Assembly: GCA_015039315.1 (NCBI GenBank)
Contig: WIDE01000001.1
Location: 767,282 to 831,281, forward strand
Source: Clavulina sp. PMI_390
Lineage: Eukaryota; Basidiomycota; Agaricomycetes; Cantharellales; Hydnaceae
Reading direction: 5' to 3'
DNA: 64,000 bases
Positions 22,953 through 35,209 of this stretch are shown here, piece by piece. Under the pieces are notes generated by a model. The model was given only the letters and a program-made list of their open reading frames with translations, searched no databases and had not been told where the DNA came from. Each line of letters opens with the position of its first letter. The stretch's first letter is position 1. A program made the translations under genes and the position numbers.

Positions 22953-25204
22953 ATGAGCCTCAGCAAAGGAAATGCATGCCTCGAATGCAGGAGGCGGAAA
23001 GTGGTGGGTGGATCGTGCTTAGTTATGGTAAATCTACAGGGAGCTGACAATGGAGTCTGGGAATTCACGCCCGTTCCATTCTCATTCTTTCCATATGGAA
23101 ACCCTCCCTCGCCGCATATATCTCTCCCCCAATCTTGTGCCCAACAATCATCGGCGGTCGGCCCTTCTTGACGCTCTTTGTTAACCTCTGTTTATGTGAT
23201 ATTGAGCGGTCCAGAGGTGCAATGGCTCAAAGCCCATTTGCGGCAGATGCCAGCATTTACGAAAGGAATGCATCTATAGCAGTGGCATCGCTAGGCGTCG
23301 AACAACGGACATCTTGGAAGCCCGTATCCTGGAATTACAACTAAAAGTGAACCAATCAAGTCTCAGTTCAGCATATGACCTGTCACTAGCCGCAAACCGA
23401 CTATCAGATCGAATCAGCCACTGGGGCAAACCCAGCGAGCGGAAACCCACTGACGCCACATACATGACCATGTTGCTGTTCAACAAAGACGCCGAACCCG
23501 ATTCGCCGACAATAGGCGGCGGTAGTGATCTCGTTGGCAGAGATGACCAAGCAGGTCGCGTCGTTGCTTCAAGACCTGCTGCAGAGCACCATCTTGACAC
23601 ACCTCGATGGAAAAAAGGGGAAGAATTACCCCCAGTTATGGTACAATACCTGTGGGTCCCGGTCTCATCCAAACGATAATTAGCAGTGTGCATATAATCT
23701 GATGCGATTTCAACAGAATCAGCTCTTTCCTGCCCCACGCTCACCTATTTCATTTCTTCATGGACATCTCCTACTTTGTCTGGTGTTTCTCTCTACCTTT
23801 ATCTCACCCCGAATCGATCCATCCTTGTCTAAGGAACGCATGCTACCTTGCCGCATGTAACCTCCTTGGCGATCACTGGGTATCCCTCGAAGACTATTTC
23901 CTTGAGCGGACTCGCCATTTCCTCAACCAGGCCCTCATGTTGGCCGAGCAAATCACTCACTATCTCTGGGCTAGCACGATACTTGGATGTTTCTTGGGAC
24001 GAGAACGACGATTAGCAGAAGCATTTGTAATCGCAATTTCTGCTCCTCGCCTAGCATCTGCATGCGGTCTCGATCATAATCCTGACATGGACCAAGAGTT
24101 GGACTCTGGACCCAGCCAGTTTCTATTACCGCCGCCAAGGCATGAAGCCGAAGCAAATGATCGTATCCGGCTCTCATATTCCATATACCTGGGTGATGTG
24201 ACCTTGGCTGCGTGGAATGCGTCTCCTGGGGTATTCAAGGATACCTTTATGCGTAACCCTCCGTTAGGACCGTTCCCGTCCAAGGGGCCTACCCTCAGCA
24301 TTCATTCAAAGGTGAGCTGCTTCCTCCAGCATCATCCCTCGGCCTGACCAGTGTTTCCCATTGATGGGTTGTGCGATTCGCAAAAGGGAGAACTATTTGA
24401 GGCCTGGAAAGGACAGATAGAATCTAGGGCGTCAATGTTGAAGCTCTTCCAAAGAGTGATCCGCTGTGCCCTTGCCCTTCGTGGTATGTGTGAAACTACA
24501 CTTCATCAAGTGGGCAGTTCCACTGAAGTCTACTACGATCATAATGAACAGAGGACAAGAAATGTGCAGAGGAGTACGAGACCCTAAAGGCGGAAATTTC
24601 GTCCTATGATGTTTCGATTCCTCCACTACCTGACCCAGGCCAGCCACCAACGTTGGAAAATACGGAGTCTTTCAACCCCCACATTTTCATCGCACACACA
24701 ACATTCTATGGGTGTGGGCTGATCCTGTACAGCTTACGCGCAAGTGTGGATGCCGAGGCGAAGTGCCTGGGACTGAAACACGCGCAATCGCTGGTTGAGA
24801 TTTGCAAGAACCTACGAGGTCAACCTCGTCACCACAGAGCCCAGATTGCTATCCCAATGGTGAGCCTTGCCCAATCTGAACAGAAGGTCATGATCTTTTG
24901 AATAACTAACCTGAGGGTAGCTTCCCATGATCAACGCCCTTCGCATCATTGCTCGCGAACTTCGCACGGCTGCCACCAGCGGGAACGCCAGGATGTTGAT
25001 TGACTATTGTTGTGCCCTCGAGTCAATTCTCGATTTTTTTGACGATGCCATCTTAATGTGCCCGGCATGGTGTAAGCGTTATATCTCTTCTTCCGATTGT
25101 TTGGGCTTCGGGTCTAATTCATCCTTCCAGCGGACCTCCCTTTGTCCCTCAAGGATGTCCTCACTGCCACAGCAAACGCTGTAAAAGCGTCAAGCTGGTG
25201 CTAA
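22953..25204 (+). CDS. Zn2Cys6 fungal transcription factor, tandem copy 1
   Basis: Fungal-specific transcription factor. Exon 1 (22953-23003) encodes MSLSKGNACLECRRRKV and exon 2 (from 23215) continues RCNGSKPICGRCQHLRKECIY. Together they form the six-cysteine cluster C-x2-C-x6-C-x6-C-x2-C-x6-C. A coiled-coil linker follows (ILEARILELQLKVNQ), and exon 3 (23717-24311) opens the middle homology region (MDISYFVWCFSLPLSHPESIHPCLRNACYLA and ERTRHFLNQALMLAEQITHYLWAS). Later exons carry FNPHIFIAHTTFYGCGLILYSLR and INALRIIARELRTAA. The last exon runs LPLSLKDVLTATANAVK to TAA at 25204. It shares exon structure with copies 2 and 3. Predicted nuclear regulator of neighbouring genes; the target is inferred. 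Confidence 0.85.
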
Positions 25205-26109
25205 GCTTAAACCTCCACCAATCACGGGGACGGAGCTCCGCTTCTTAGAAGCATATGGCCACACATTGCCATGACGTCCCGCTGCCCGATCGAACGCGAA
25301 TCATCCTCATGAGGCAAGTTGTGGCACAAGCTTTAATTTCCGCAGGTGGCCAGGCTAGAAGTCCTAGGTGGCGATACTCCCTCATATGTGGACGCCCCCA
25401 TATGGCTTTACTAGGCTCCAGGTATCAATATTGGCCCGTGTTCTTCTTCAACACAGTATATGAGTCAGGACCTGCGGGTTATCAAACACAGGCCTGTGCT
25501 TCCCGGAAGCTATTACTCGAGCATAGGATAGAAATGTGTGGGCCCAGGAAAAACTAGTACTAATGATTCACAATGTGGAGTGAAAATCTCTTCTTGCGGG
25601 TTGATGGCTGACTCAACATCAGAGGTGTGCGTGGCGGTCATTATCCATCTATTCAACCAATTAAGGTAATTTAGCATATGGTCTTGCGTTTCGGAGCCTC
25701 CGCGGCTGGGGGGGGGGGCGTTTCCAGATCTACGTTGGAGGGACCTATACATCTAGCCGCGGAATCTCGGCATGTGGCAGCTGGCGGCTGGCTTCTGAAT
25801 GTCAACCATAGGACGGGTTCGACGATCAGTTCCTTGCATACAATTGTGATCACAAAGGGTGGAGGCCAACCGTGCTACTAGCAGCTCACCCAGATTAGAA
25901 TTGGCGCCCAGAGAAGCCCTCTTTGGCACAGATTCCCCATTACTGCAGCAGCTCGGTAACTTCTCAGAGGGAATCTTCGTTGCGTGCATGGAAGCTTCGG
26001 CGCGCAAACTCGGCTAAGTAGAGATGGGGATCGACGAGCGTGACTGCTTGTCACCACATGTGACCTAAACGTCCCCCACAACAGCCATGCTTGGTGATTC
26101 TCCACCACC
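25205..26109. other. Intergenic region between regulators 1 and 2
   Basis: 905 bp with no gene I can support. It contains CGGAGCCTCCGC at 25692-25703 (identical to the element upstream of ABC copy 3), followed by an uninterrupted G run near 25708-25718. Confidence 0.5.
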
Positions 26110-28383
26110 ATGCTCTCAAACCAAGGCAGAAAATCAGAGGATATAGTGACGCTCGGGAAGGGTGGCGCTTGTCATCAATGTCGTACACACAAAGTGGTAC
26201 GCCTTGCCCCTTGCTTCCGCCGAGAATACCTACAAGTACCACTTCTATTGCTGACGACTCGCGCAACGGATTCGCCATCTCATACCGTCTCCCTGAATCT
26301 CCTTTATCTGCCAACTGTCTCATCTATCGATTCTTCTGCGGCCAAACAACGCGGTCTGGTGTGGAATCCTATATTTGACTGGGTAGAAGTGCAGCGGCTC
26401 GAAGCCAATATGTTTTCGATGTGGCCGTATGGGAAAAGCATGCACCTATCCCACTGGGCCGACCAAGCGGCGACCAACCACACAAATACTTGAATCTCGC
26501 TTCTTGGAACTACAGCTCAAAGTCAATAGCCTTACTCTGGCCCCAGCCCACAACCTGTCCTTGGCATCACGTAGGCTATCAGAGCGGATCCAGCGTCTAG
26601 GGAAAGTCGATCTTCAGCAGTCCGAAGATTTGGTATGGCTTGCGATATACCCCCAGCTTGAGGATGAAGATGCAGAGTCCCAATTGCCAAACTCGCGGGG
26701 AACGGGACACATCGTTCATAAGGGTGTTGCGCCAGGGTACACCCCTGTGATCAAAAGATCTGTTGTTGAACATGAAATCGACCTCCATCATTGGATTCCA
26801 GGGACGGAGCTTCCTTTGCAGCTATCAAGTTACTTGTACGTATCCACGCTGATGCATCGTGCCTACTTGTGACCCTATTTGAGCTCCCTATTAATAGAAT
26901 AAACCTATTCCTCCCATACCGCTCGCAATTCCAGTTCTTCATGGATGTTCCCTATTTTCTACGCTGCCTGTCCCTTCCTTCCACTCATCCCGAAGCTATT
27001 CACCCATGTTTGCTCAATGCTTGTTACCTGGGGGCTGTCTCCGTTGCCGGAGGCCGTTTGGCTTCTCTTCAGGCTTACTTTGTCGATCGAACTCGTCATT
27101 TCCTTCAAGATTCCCTCATGTTAGCTGATCGACTCACTCATTTCCTATGGGCGAGCATGGTTCTGGGATCATATTTTGGGAGAATCCGGCAAGAGGTTGA
27201 AAGCTTCGCTGTAGTCAGCGCTGCTGCTCGCTTTGCAACAGCGTGCGGCCTTACGTCCAAGCGCGGAGAGACAATAGATAACCAGTCTATTCCTATTGAG
27301 CCTCTGTTGCCACCACCGAAACATGATGCGGAAGCATTCGACCGGATTCGACTGGCGTACTCAATCTTTGTAACGGATCAAACAATGGCGGCCATATGTG
27401 CGCGTCCATGGACCTTCGTTTGTGATGATTGGTGGACATCCATCTCAGGACAAACTCTCGTTAAGCGGGAGGGGTGCGAGGTACGATCTCCGCGTCATAG
27501 ACGAGGATTCATCTCTGAAGTGCCGACACACCCCCTAGCTATTGACAAACGAGGGCAACCACTTCTCGAACCTATGGCAATCAGAAGCTCATCTGAAAGC
27601 TTGCACCATGAAAATATTCCAGCGAGTCAATAGCTTTGCTCGTTCAATCTCTCGTGAGTTTTCCTTCCTATTTTGCTAACTCTCAAAACGAATGACCATT
27701 CCTCTTGCAGAAAAGGATGAGAAGGCACGGCACGCAGAATATTGCTCCTTGAAGGACCAGATCTGCTTCTATCACCTCAGGATGCCGCCACTATCCGACC
27801 CATGTGGGCTTCGGCCTTCCGAATCAGTCAGCACACTCAATCCTCATCTCTTGGTCGCCCACACGACGCTATATGGGAGTGGAATGATCCTCCATAGTTT
27901 GCGATCTGATACTAATTCCGAGGCAAGGGGACATATGCTCGCGTGCGCACGCAGATTGCTCGAGATATGCGAGAAAATTCGTGGGCACGCGCGGCTATTT
28001 AAGGTTCAAACGGCTCTAATGCCTATGGTGTGTTTTCATTTTCACCAAGTCCAGGATATTGACTGACGGAAACCATAGCTTCATATGATGAACGCTATCC
28101 GGGTCGTTGCTCGGGAACTTCGGGCATCTGTAGTAAGAGGAGATGCTACGCAATGCGCTGATTACTGTCTCGCCATCGAGTCAGCGCTTGATTTCCTTGA
28201 TGACGTGACGACATCCTACCCAGCATGGGGTGAGTATCTCCCTGTCGACTCTCGTATGGTCATATGAATCAGCTTCCCACTAATACATTTTCTGTCATGC
28301 TCCGCCCGCTTTCTCCGTTAGTTGATGTCCCTATTGCCCTCAAAGATACCCTTCTGTCTGCAGCAAGAACCTTACCTCATTGA
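26110..28383 (+). CDS. Zn2Cys6 fungal transcription factor, tandem copy 2
   Basis: Paralogue of the flanking regulators. Exon 1 starts MLSNQGRKSEDIVTLGKGGA and ends CHQCRTHKV at a GTACGC donor; the next exon (acceptor just before 26389) continues KCSGSKPICFRCGRMGKACTY, completing the Zn2Cys6 cluster. The linker FLELQLKVNSLTLAPAH is coiled-coil-like. The middle homology region begins INLFLPYRSQFQFFMDVPYF and has HPEAIHPCLLNACYLGA and RTRHFLQDSLMLADRLTHFL. The C-terminal parts MNAIRVVARELRASV and VPIALKDTLLSAARTLPH lead to TGA at 28381-28383. Its N-terminus is about 20 residues longer than copy 1. All exon boundaries I checked keep frame, so it appears intact. Confidence 0.85.
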
Positions 28384-29752
28384 ACTAATCCATATCGGGG
28401 CTTTTGTTAGTGCTCTTTGGGAGCACATTATTCTCTTTGGTATTAACGATTAGCGTATTCTCATGATTAACAACGATCCCACTCGCCCTCGATATTTTAG
28501 CTTTTCCCAGCAGCATAATGCGATTGCGATAGTTTTAGCATCAACTACACTTCTCTTTCCCCGAGCGCGAATTTCATTCCCTCTATTAGGCGACGATATC
28601 TCACAGCAAATCAGCAGATTCAGTGGCAGTCCACGATCGAGGCGGTGAGTCGGTCCTCCTCTCCCCGCCGGCAAGAGTCACAATATTTTCGGCCACGTCG
28701 GGATCGAAATGCTATCCCCTTTCTTCGAATACCGTAAATGACAAATGCCAGATTCTAGATTGACACACCGTGGTGGTTGGTATCCACACCGCTGTCAACC
28801 CTAGATTTGTTCACAATGAGATAGGGCCAAGGAGTGAGCAAAAAAGCCGGGGAGTGCATGGAGCGCCCGCCGTTTAATGATGCTAGAAGGCAAATCTTGA
28901 TAGGCAGCGGTAATCCTAGCAGGCGGGGATGTACATGAGCGCTAGTAATCTTTGTCGAGCCGTGTGCGATATCTTGGTTCTTTGAGATTCCACAAGGTAC
29001 CCCCAAGGACAGCCCCACGTTGTTTCCAGGAACTCATACAGCCACATTTGATAGTCGGTCGGTAGTACACCTTAGGAGGTGTTGATTTTGACTGATTTCG
29101 TGACGAGCTCGTCTGTGCGGGGAACTAAGATCCGCCGCTGGAGTGACCTCCAAGTTTGTTCAATGAACCCACGTAAATGGCCTCGGGAGATCACTGCGCA
29201 GCTGGGGAGATGCATATGCTCGCTGCATTTTAGGTGGTTGCCCTACTTCGTGGGTCATTGCCAATGGAGGGCTTGCCGCGGGTTGTGCAGGTGGCCGGCA
29301 GGGAGAATCACGTAACTGCGAAGGCGAGGAGGCACCAGGGCGTTCCGCCTGTCGCATGCTTTCTGGTTTTAGTGGCGCTTTGAGTCAGCATAGCGGTTGC
29401 ACTACTCATACATGCATGGATTTGTCGGATGGGCCGCACACTCGATACGATGATCGGCACCCATTCAATGGAGTTGTCATCACAGCTCTGAATGCAATTT
29501 GTTCGGCACATTTCACAAGCACTGTAAGATGGTGGCTCATTCTATTTGTGGTTGACTACTGCAACGGAAAGTCTCGGCGATGGCTGAATGTACAAGATGC
29601 GAGGAGGGGACACTGATTTGTGGTGACTGTCACCGGGCCCGTGGGCAAAGTATAGACATGACCAATTCATCTCCGTCACAAAGCAATGGCAGCCAAGCTT
29701 TCCTTTCTTCGACCTCTACCTCGCAGGATCCCCGGCTGCACCTCATACCCTC
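28384..29752. other. Intergenic region between regulators 2 and 3
   Basis: 1369 bp. Short open frames occur on both strands, but none shows a recognisable domain or consistent splicing. It probably contains the promoter of regulator 3 and possibly a decayed sequence. Confidence 0.5.
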
Positions 29753-32048
29753 ATGGTTAACAAGGGTGACGCCTGCATCGAGTGTCGTCGACAAAAAGTG
29801 GTGAGCACACCCTGGATATTGCTTCCGGGCTGCCAAGCTTCTGGTTCAATCCATTTCTGACCTCGCATGCTCGCTCACTCCTCCACGCCTCCCCCGGCGC
29901 CCCTTCTTTGTGTCGTTCCGCCTGTGTTCCTTCGTCCATTTTACTCGTGCGAATCATCTACTGGCACCCTCTGCGACTCTGTGCCGCGCTCCCTCTAGAA
30001 ATGTAGTGGCACGAAGCCCTCGTGTTCACGATGCGATCGTTTAGGAAAGGACTGTGCATACGCCTTAGGTGTCGTTAGGAGGCGGCCACCCACAGAGATC
30101 CTCGAAGCCCGGCTTCTACAACTGCAGCTCCAAGTGAACAGGCTCGGTCTTGCCTCGATACAAGACCTATCGTTCGCATCAGCGCGATTACTAGAACACG
30201 TCAATCGCCTCGGCCGACGTAACAGCCAGGCGCCAGTCAATGCCGTATTCCTCGCAATATATCCGCAGATGGGTGAAGGCCAGCTCGGGTCACTAGCCTC
30301 CGGGGCAAGTGGACAAATCTTGGGCGATGATTTGGCAGAAGGGTATAAACCAGTCATCCAGAGAACTGCCGTAGAGCACCAACTCGACTTGCACCAATGG
30401 AGACGAGGCGAGGAGCTACCACGGGACCTATCGTACAACTTGTAAGGCGCTACGCTCCCAGTCGTCGGATTCGTCGGTGATGCTGATTTAGGTTGTATCT
30501 TGTCAGAATAGGTCTATTCCTGCCACATCGTTCACAGTTTCAATTTTACATGGATGTTCCGTACTTTCTCCACCACCTATCCCTCCCTCCTACTCATCCT
30601 GATTCCATTCATCCCTGCTTGCTCAATGCGTGCTATCTCGGCGCCGTCACCATCGCCGGGGGCCGTTTCGCATCACTCCAGCCCTATTTCCTGAAACGCA
30701 CGCGCCACTTCCTTCAACAGTCTCTTATGTTGGCCGACCGCATAACTCATTTCCTGTGGGCCAGTATGGTGCTGGGCTGCTATTTTGGGAGAGTAAAACG
30801 GCTACAAGAGAGCTACGTAGTAGTCAGTTCAGCTGCTCGACTTGCTTTAGCGTGTGGCCTTGGCCGCGATGCGGACGGGGGCATGGAAAGCGATTGCCAG
30901 CCTAGTCAGCCTCTGCTACCACCGCCTAGAGACGAGGCCGAAGCACTGGATCGAATTCGCCTCATACACGCAATACTTGTCACTGATCGGACGTTGACTG
31001 GTTTGGGAGGCTTCCCTGCAACGTTCGAATGTGATGATCATTGGACCTCAGCGTCAGTGTCCGTTCTCCGCGGCGACCCAAAGGTTAAGGTATGTCTTGC
31101 TATTTTTGGTCCCAATTCACCGTCTCTAACACACATCTTCGTCCCCCTTGATCTTTGCTCAAGAGCGAGGAACAATCATCAGAACAATCCTTAGAGCTGC
31201 AACAAACGGATGTTTATCTCAAGGCCTCTACTTTGAAAATCTTTGGATCGGTGAATAAATTAGCTCACTCTATATGCCGTAAGCAGTTTTGGCTCTATTG
31301 TTTTTGGAGGATTCCAACGAACGATCCTGACTAAATCTAACAGAAAATGGCTATGAGGGTCACGAGAAGGATTTCCAGGCCTTGAGCGCCAAAATTTCCG
31401 ACTGTCGTGACTCAATACCACCACTCTCTGACCCAAGGGGGCTTGGGCCTCTAGAAACAGTCAGCAACTTCAACCCCCACATATTGCTTGCGCACGCTAC
31501 GCTTTATGGGAGTGGGTTGATTCTGTATAAATTGCGATCTGATCAGGATCCTGAGGCCAAGCGCCACTTGATCCAATGTGTGCGAGATCTAGTAAATGTC
31601 TGCGACAAGGTCCGAGGGCAGAGACGTCTTCGTAAAGTGCAAACAGCCTTACTATCCATGGTACGCGTCTACCCTTGTTACGCGTAGTGTAGGAGACTGA
31701 CTGACAGGGTTATAGCTCCATATGATGAATGGTATTCGCATCATCGCCGATGAACTGCGGAGCTCAGCAGCAAGAGGAAACCTCAGGTTATCCGCTGACT
31801 ACTGCTACTGTATCGAGCTTCTGATGAACTTTATCGAAGATATGGGTTCTTTGTACCCAGGATGGGGTGAGCATTCATGGTGCTAGCTTCGAATGTGATC
31901 ACGAGTCTCACCGAGCCGCATTTATCTATCTTCTCTTTTCGCGAATCTCTATCCAGTGGAAGCTCCCTTGGTGCTCAAGGAGAGTCTCACTAATACAGCC
32001 AATGCGCTAAAAACCAATGCATTCACAGCCAAGGCGTTGACGGACTGA
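29753..32048 (+). CDS. Zn2Cys6 fungal transcription factor, tandem copy 3
   Basis: Third tandem paralogue. Exon 1 encodes MVNKGDACIECRRQKV (donor GTGAGC), and the next exon, from about 30000, encodes KCSGTKPSCSRCDRLGKDCAY, together forming the Zn2Cys6 cluster. A coiled-coil linker follows (ILEARLLQLQLQVNRLGL). The middle homology region reads IGLFLPHRSQFQFYMDVPYF, HPDSIHPCLLNACYLGAVTI and RTRHFLQQSLMLADRITHFL, very close to copy 2. The C-terminus has MNGIRIIADELRSSAARG and VEAPLVLKESLTNTANALK and ends at TGA 32046-32048. Copies 2 and 3 resemble each other more than either resembles copy 1, which suggests two successive duplications. Confidence 0.85.
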
Positions 32049-32361
32049 TATGCTTTCATCTTTGTCATTATTCGTTTCTACCTCATAGGAGGTGCATCAA
32101 GTTCCAACGGAATCGGAACTTCACGGGTTTATACACGTAGGATATATCAATTTTCGGGTATAATAAGGATATCATTGATTACTTCTAGAACGTGCGGTTT
32201 CCTGATCCGCCCTGGGGCCCAAGTGGGCACCAGTGGTGCCCAGCTTCCTTCCAAGATTAGTTTTTCGCGGCCTTCTTCGCATCAGGATTGCAAAGCTAGG
32301 GCATGCGGCTCCGTCGTTTCTTTTAGCAGTCTACATGGGAAGGACCGTTTCCCCTGTCGAG
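32049..32361. other. Convergent intergenic region
   Basis: 313 bp of 3' flanking sequence between regulator 3 (plus) and the unrecognised minus-strand gene. Nothing else was seen. Confidence 0.5.
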
Positions 32362-33497
32362 TCAAGAAGAAGGGCCCGTTTTCTCCCCTTTCTTCAGGCG
32401 GCTGCTTCTCCTCAGTCCTCCTTCGTTGGGTTCTGAATCTGCATTTGCTACTGCTGGATCTGCTCCCGATGGCCCTGCCGTGTTAATGTCATGCAGTTCA
32501 GCCTCATCTTTCCGTTCCTGCCTTTGCGGCACCGGCGGAGTAGCATGAATCTCTGCCGTTTCCCCAGCGGGGATGCCGGGTTCAGCTCTTGAGCGCTTTG
32601 GCAGAGGGGCGATGGCTCGAGGCCTATTTACGGCCAAACGAGCTTTTTTCTTCTTGATGGGGGGTGGTGGGGTGATAGGAGGCAAGCGAGCAAATTTGAT
32701 GCTGGGTTCTTGCGGGTCTGGGGGACCCATATCCCATAGAGCGTATTCGAAATATATTGGCATGTTGCAAGATTTTCTACGTGTGTGGATGGCGAGGTTT
32801 GGGTGGAACGGGAGCGTGAATACTTCGACTAAGGAAAAAAAAAAAAGGTGGTGGAATGAGATGATCGTAAATTGTGTGTGTAGAAAAGAGAGTGATTACC
32901 TGGGCGGTTGGTGATGTCAATGTCCCAGTCACTGCGAGGGTGTCTAATGTAAAGGTTCGGCCGAGGCTCTTTTGAAGGTGGTGTCAGGATCGTGATGAAA
33001 AGCCCGTTGTTGTTGCCAGCCCATCGTTCGTAGTACCTTCGAATCCCTTGATCCCAACTGATAGGTTCAATAGTCGGCCGTAACTGCGAAAAGTAGAGAT
33101 TTTGTTTCTGGCCGGCCTCGAAGATCTCCCAAGCTTTGTTCGACACGCTTTCCCAGTGAAAGATGTATGTATCGGCCACGTCGCTGTGGCTTCCAAACGG
33201 AGCGCTTACGATCAAGGCGCCAGGGGCGGGCGCAGAGAACACAAAGTGAAGTGGAGGTTCTACCAGGACATAGTAATAATTCGCATAGTTATTTTGCGGA
33301 GTGGCGTGTTCTAGTTTCTCAGTGTAGCACTGCTGTTCGTCGTTCCAGTAGAGGAGATCCGGAGGTATTGGGAGGCTGGGAGTCGCGGTCATCTGGGGAG
33401 AGAGAAAGAGATCGTTGTCATCAACATTGCTCGAAAGTCTTCCAGGCAAGAGAGTTGATTCTAGACTTGACCACCAAGCTTCATCTAGCTCCTCCAT
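32362..33497 (-). CDS. Hypothetical protein with basic C-terminus
   Basis: I do not recognise a family. The gene has two exons split by one intron near 32829-32900 (donor CCAG|GTAATC, acceptor CTTAG), which joins DITNRP to VEVFTLPFHPNLAIHTRRKS in phase. The N-terminal two thirds look like a folded domain rich in aromatic residues (IPPDLLYWNDEQQCYTEKLE, ANYYYVLVEPPLHFVFSAP, SWDQGIRRYYERWAG). The C-terminal third is disordered and charged, with PPPPIKKKKARLAV and RRSSRLKKGEK, which could serve as nuclear localisation signals. A TATATATA palindrome (33623-33634) lies 126 bp upstream of the ATG. Confidence 0.65.
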
Positions 33498-34218
33498 CGC
33501 TCTGCTCTGCTGATATTATGAGCTGTCGACCTAGTAGGCGGTGGTTAGTAGCGTAGCGTATCGTAGATGGGTGTGAAGCGCCACTTGTGGTCGAGGGTCA
33601 AGAATGTGCAGGAGAAAGGGAGCATATATATGCACACATTCTCGAAGCCCGAACAGAGTTCAAACGTGTGGTTCTTCATTGAGGACAATAGTTGATTTCC
33701 CCACAGTCAAAACTGAGGGACTTCCGAGCGAAAACTGCCACAAGGGATCGCAAGTCCACGTTGTTAGCGACACCCATGCGGGATTCAGTCTCAGAAATTT
33801 AAAAGTTTGAGCGACGTAAACTTTCCGCGGCACACCGGAAACCCCGTCGCAGGTCACCACCCACCAACACGCGTCGCTGCTTTCAAGTCAGACCCACTTC
33901 GGGCCGAGCTGCAAATCAAGAGAGTGGCGCAGAAAGTGGCTAGCGGTGGCTCTGATGAGCCACATGCCTGCTACGAGTGGCGAGAGCGAAGGCACAAGAA
34001 GTTGAAATGATCACACAACGAGACAAAGACCTTCCCACGCTGACTTGAAGAGCTCGGTGCCTCATTGGTCCCACAGGACAAGTATGCGAGTGGCGAAACA
34101 CGAGCGTTGTTCTATGAGGCGGTGAGAAAGTGGTTTAGGTGGGCAGATTGAAAGAATAGGATTATGATTGTTGAAATATATCTATCACCCAGCCAGCATA
34201 GCTCTACGTGACAACCAC
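33498..34218. other. Intergenic region
   Basis: 721 bp between two minus-strand genes: promoter of the unrecognised gene (TATA-like GCATATATATGC at 33623-33634) and the 3' flank of the QCR8 gene. No gene was recognised. Confidence 0.5.
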
Positions 34219-35209
34219 TCAGTGCGCACCGTGCGCCAGATGCCCAGCCTTCGAGTTGTTGTACTCGTCAGTCTTGTTGGCCCAAACGTAAATAGCGTAC
34301 GCTAAATGAGGAGAGGCGTGTCAATTGTGGTTGATCGGATCCGAGTGCAAACAAAGGAAGGGAAGCGAAAGAAGAGCATGGAGTACACGGAGCATGGATA
34401 GACTTTGGATAGGAACTATAAGGGAACATTGGCACATTCGCAAGCCCCGCTCATCGACACAAAGCCAGCAGAGGTAACATGGCTGATGCTGCGAGTAATG
34501 CGAGGAATGTGCCTTGAGCCCCAGCCAAGGTCCCGCACAAAGGGGTAGAGGACTCACGGTGGGCCCAGGAGGACCCAGCATGTCCAGAGAGCAAGAGAAA
34601 AGGGTGCAAGAAAATAGCAAATCACGAGAAGTAATGCATACCAGTGCCGAGAGGAAGGGCGAAGTATGGAGCTTGGCGAGAAAGGCGGCTGAACCCATTG
34701 AAGAGGTAGCCGGAGATAGCGCCCTTGAAGGCACGTTGTTGGAGAGATGAGACACCTATGTGCGCACGATCGAAGCACAGACGCAAGTTTGTTGGTTCAT
34801 TGGAAAGGTTGTTCACACGACGACACCAAAAGTGGTGGTGACGTTGTCCGTGAAGAGATGTGAGTTGGGCGCAATTCAAGAATAGGGTGGGCGAAAGGCA
34901 AATATAATGGCGTAATATTCTTGTTAGATGGGACAAGTTTTGTAACAAGAAGATGCTGATAATACGCACTGTAGCTGGTGATGCCTTTCTGGGTAGGGCC
35001 GCCAAAGTCACCCCACCAACCCATCTAAAACACATAACCAACCAAGTAATTAGGTCCATTTGGTCACATGGTGGTCGACGAATCCGTGTCGGAGCTTAAA
35101 ATGATAAAAAAAGTGCAGACATACCCATAGTTTGCCTGTGAACCAACCAACGAAAAGTCAGTGTTTTCCAATCATCGTTTTAGCAGTTGCAGGACTCACC
35201 AGTAGGCAT
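34219..35209 (-). CDS. QCR8: Cytochrome bc1 complex subunit 8 (QCR8)
   Basis: Small inner-membrane subunit of respiratory complex III (ubiquinol-cytochrome c reductase), contacting cytochrome b. Five exons are needed: 35200-35209 (10 nt), 35125-35135 (11 nt), 34970-35024, 34642-34755 and 34219-34301. They join in phase to 90 aa beginning MPTGKLWMGWWGDFGGP. The hallmark GWWGDFGGPTQKGITSYSVS is followed by the conserved AFKGAISGYLFNGFSRLSRQ, one membrane helix around PYFALPLGTAYAIYVWA, and the terminal NKTDEYNNSKAGHLAHG. Length and motifs match the family. The two first exons are unusually tiny and would be missed by most gene finders. Confidence 0.92.

Noticed and set aside
29580..29804. A CTRC...CGDC string as an extra zinc motif upstream of regulator 3
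   Set aside because: It is in a different frame from the regulator start, spacing does not fit Zn2Cys6, and no splice links it in phase.
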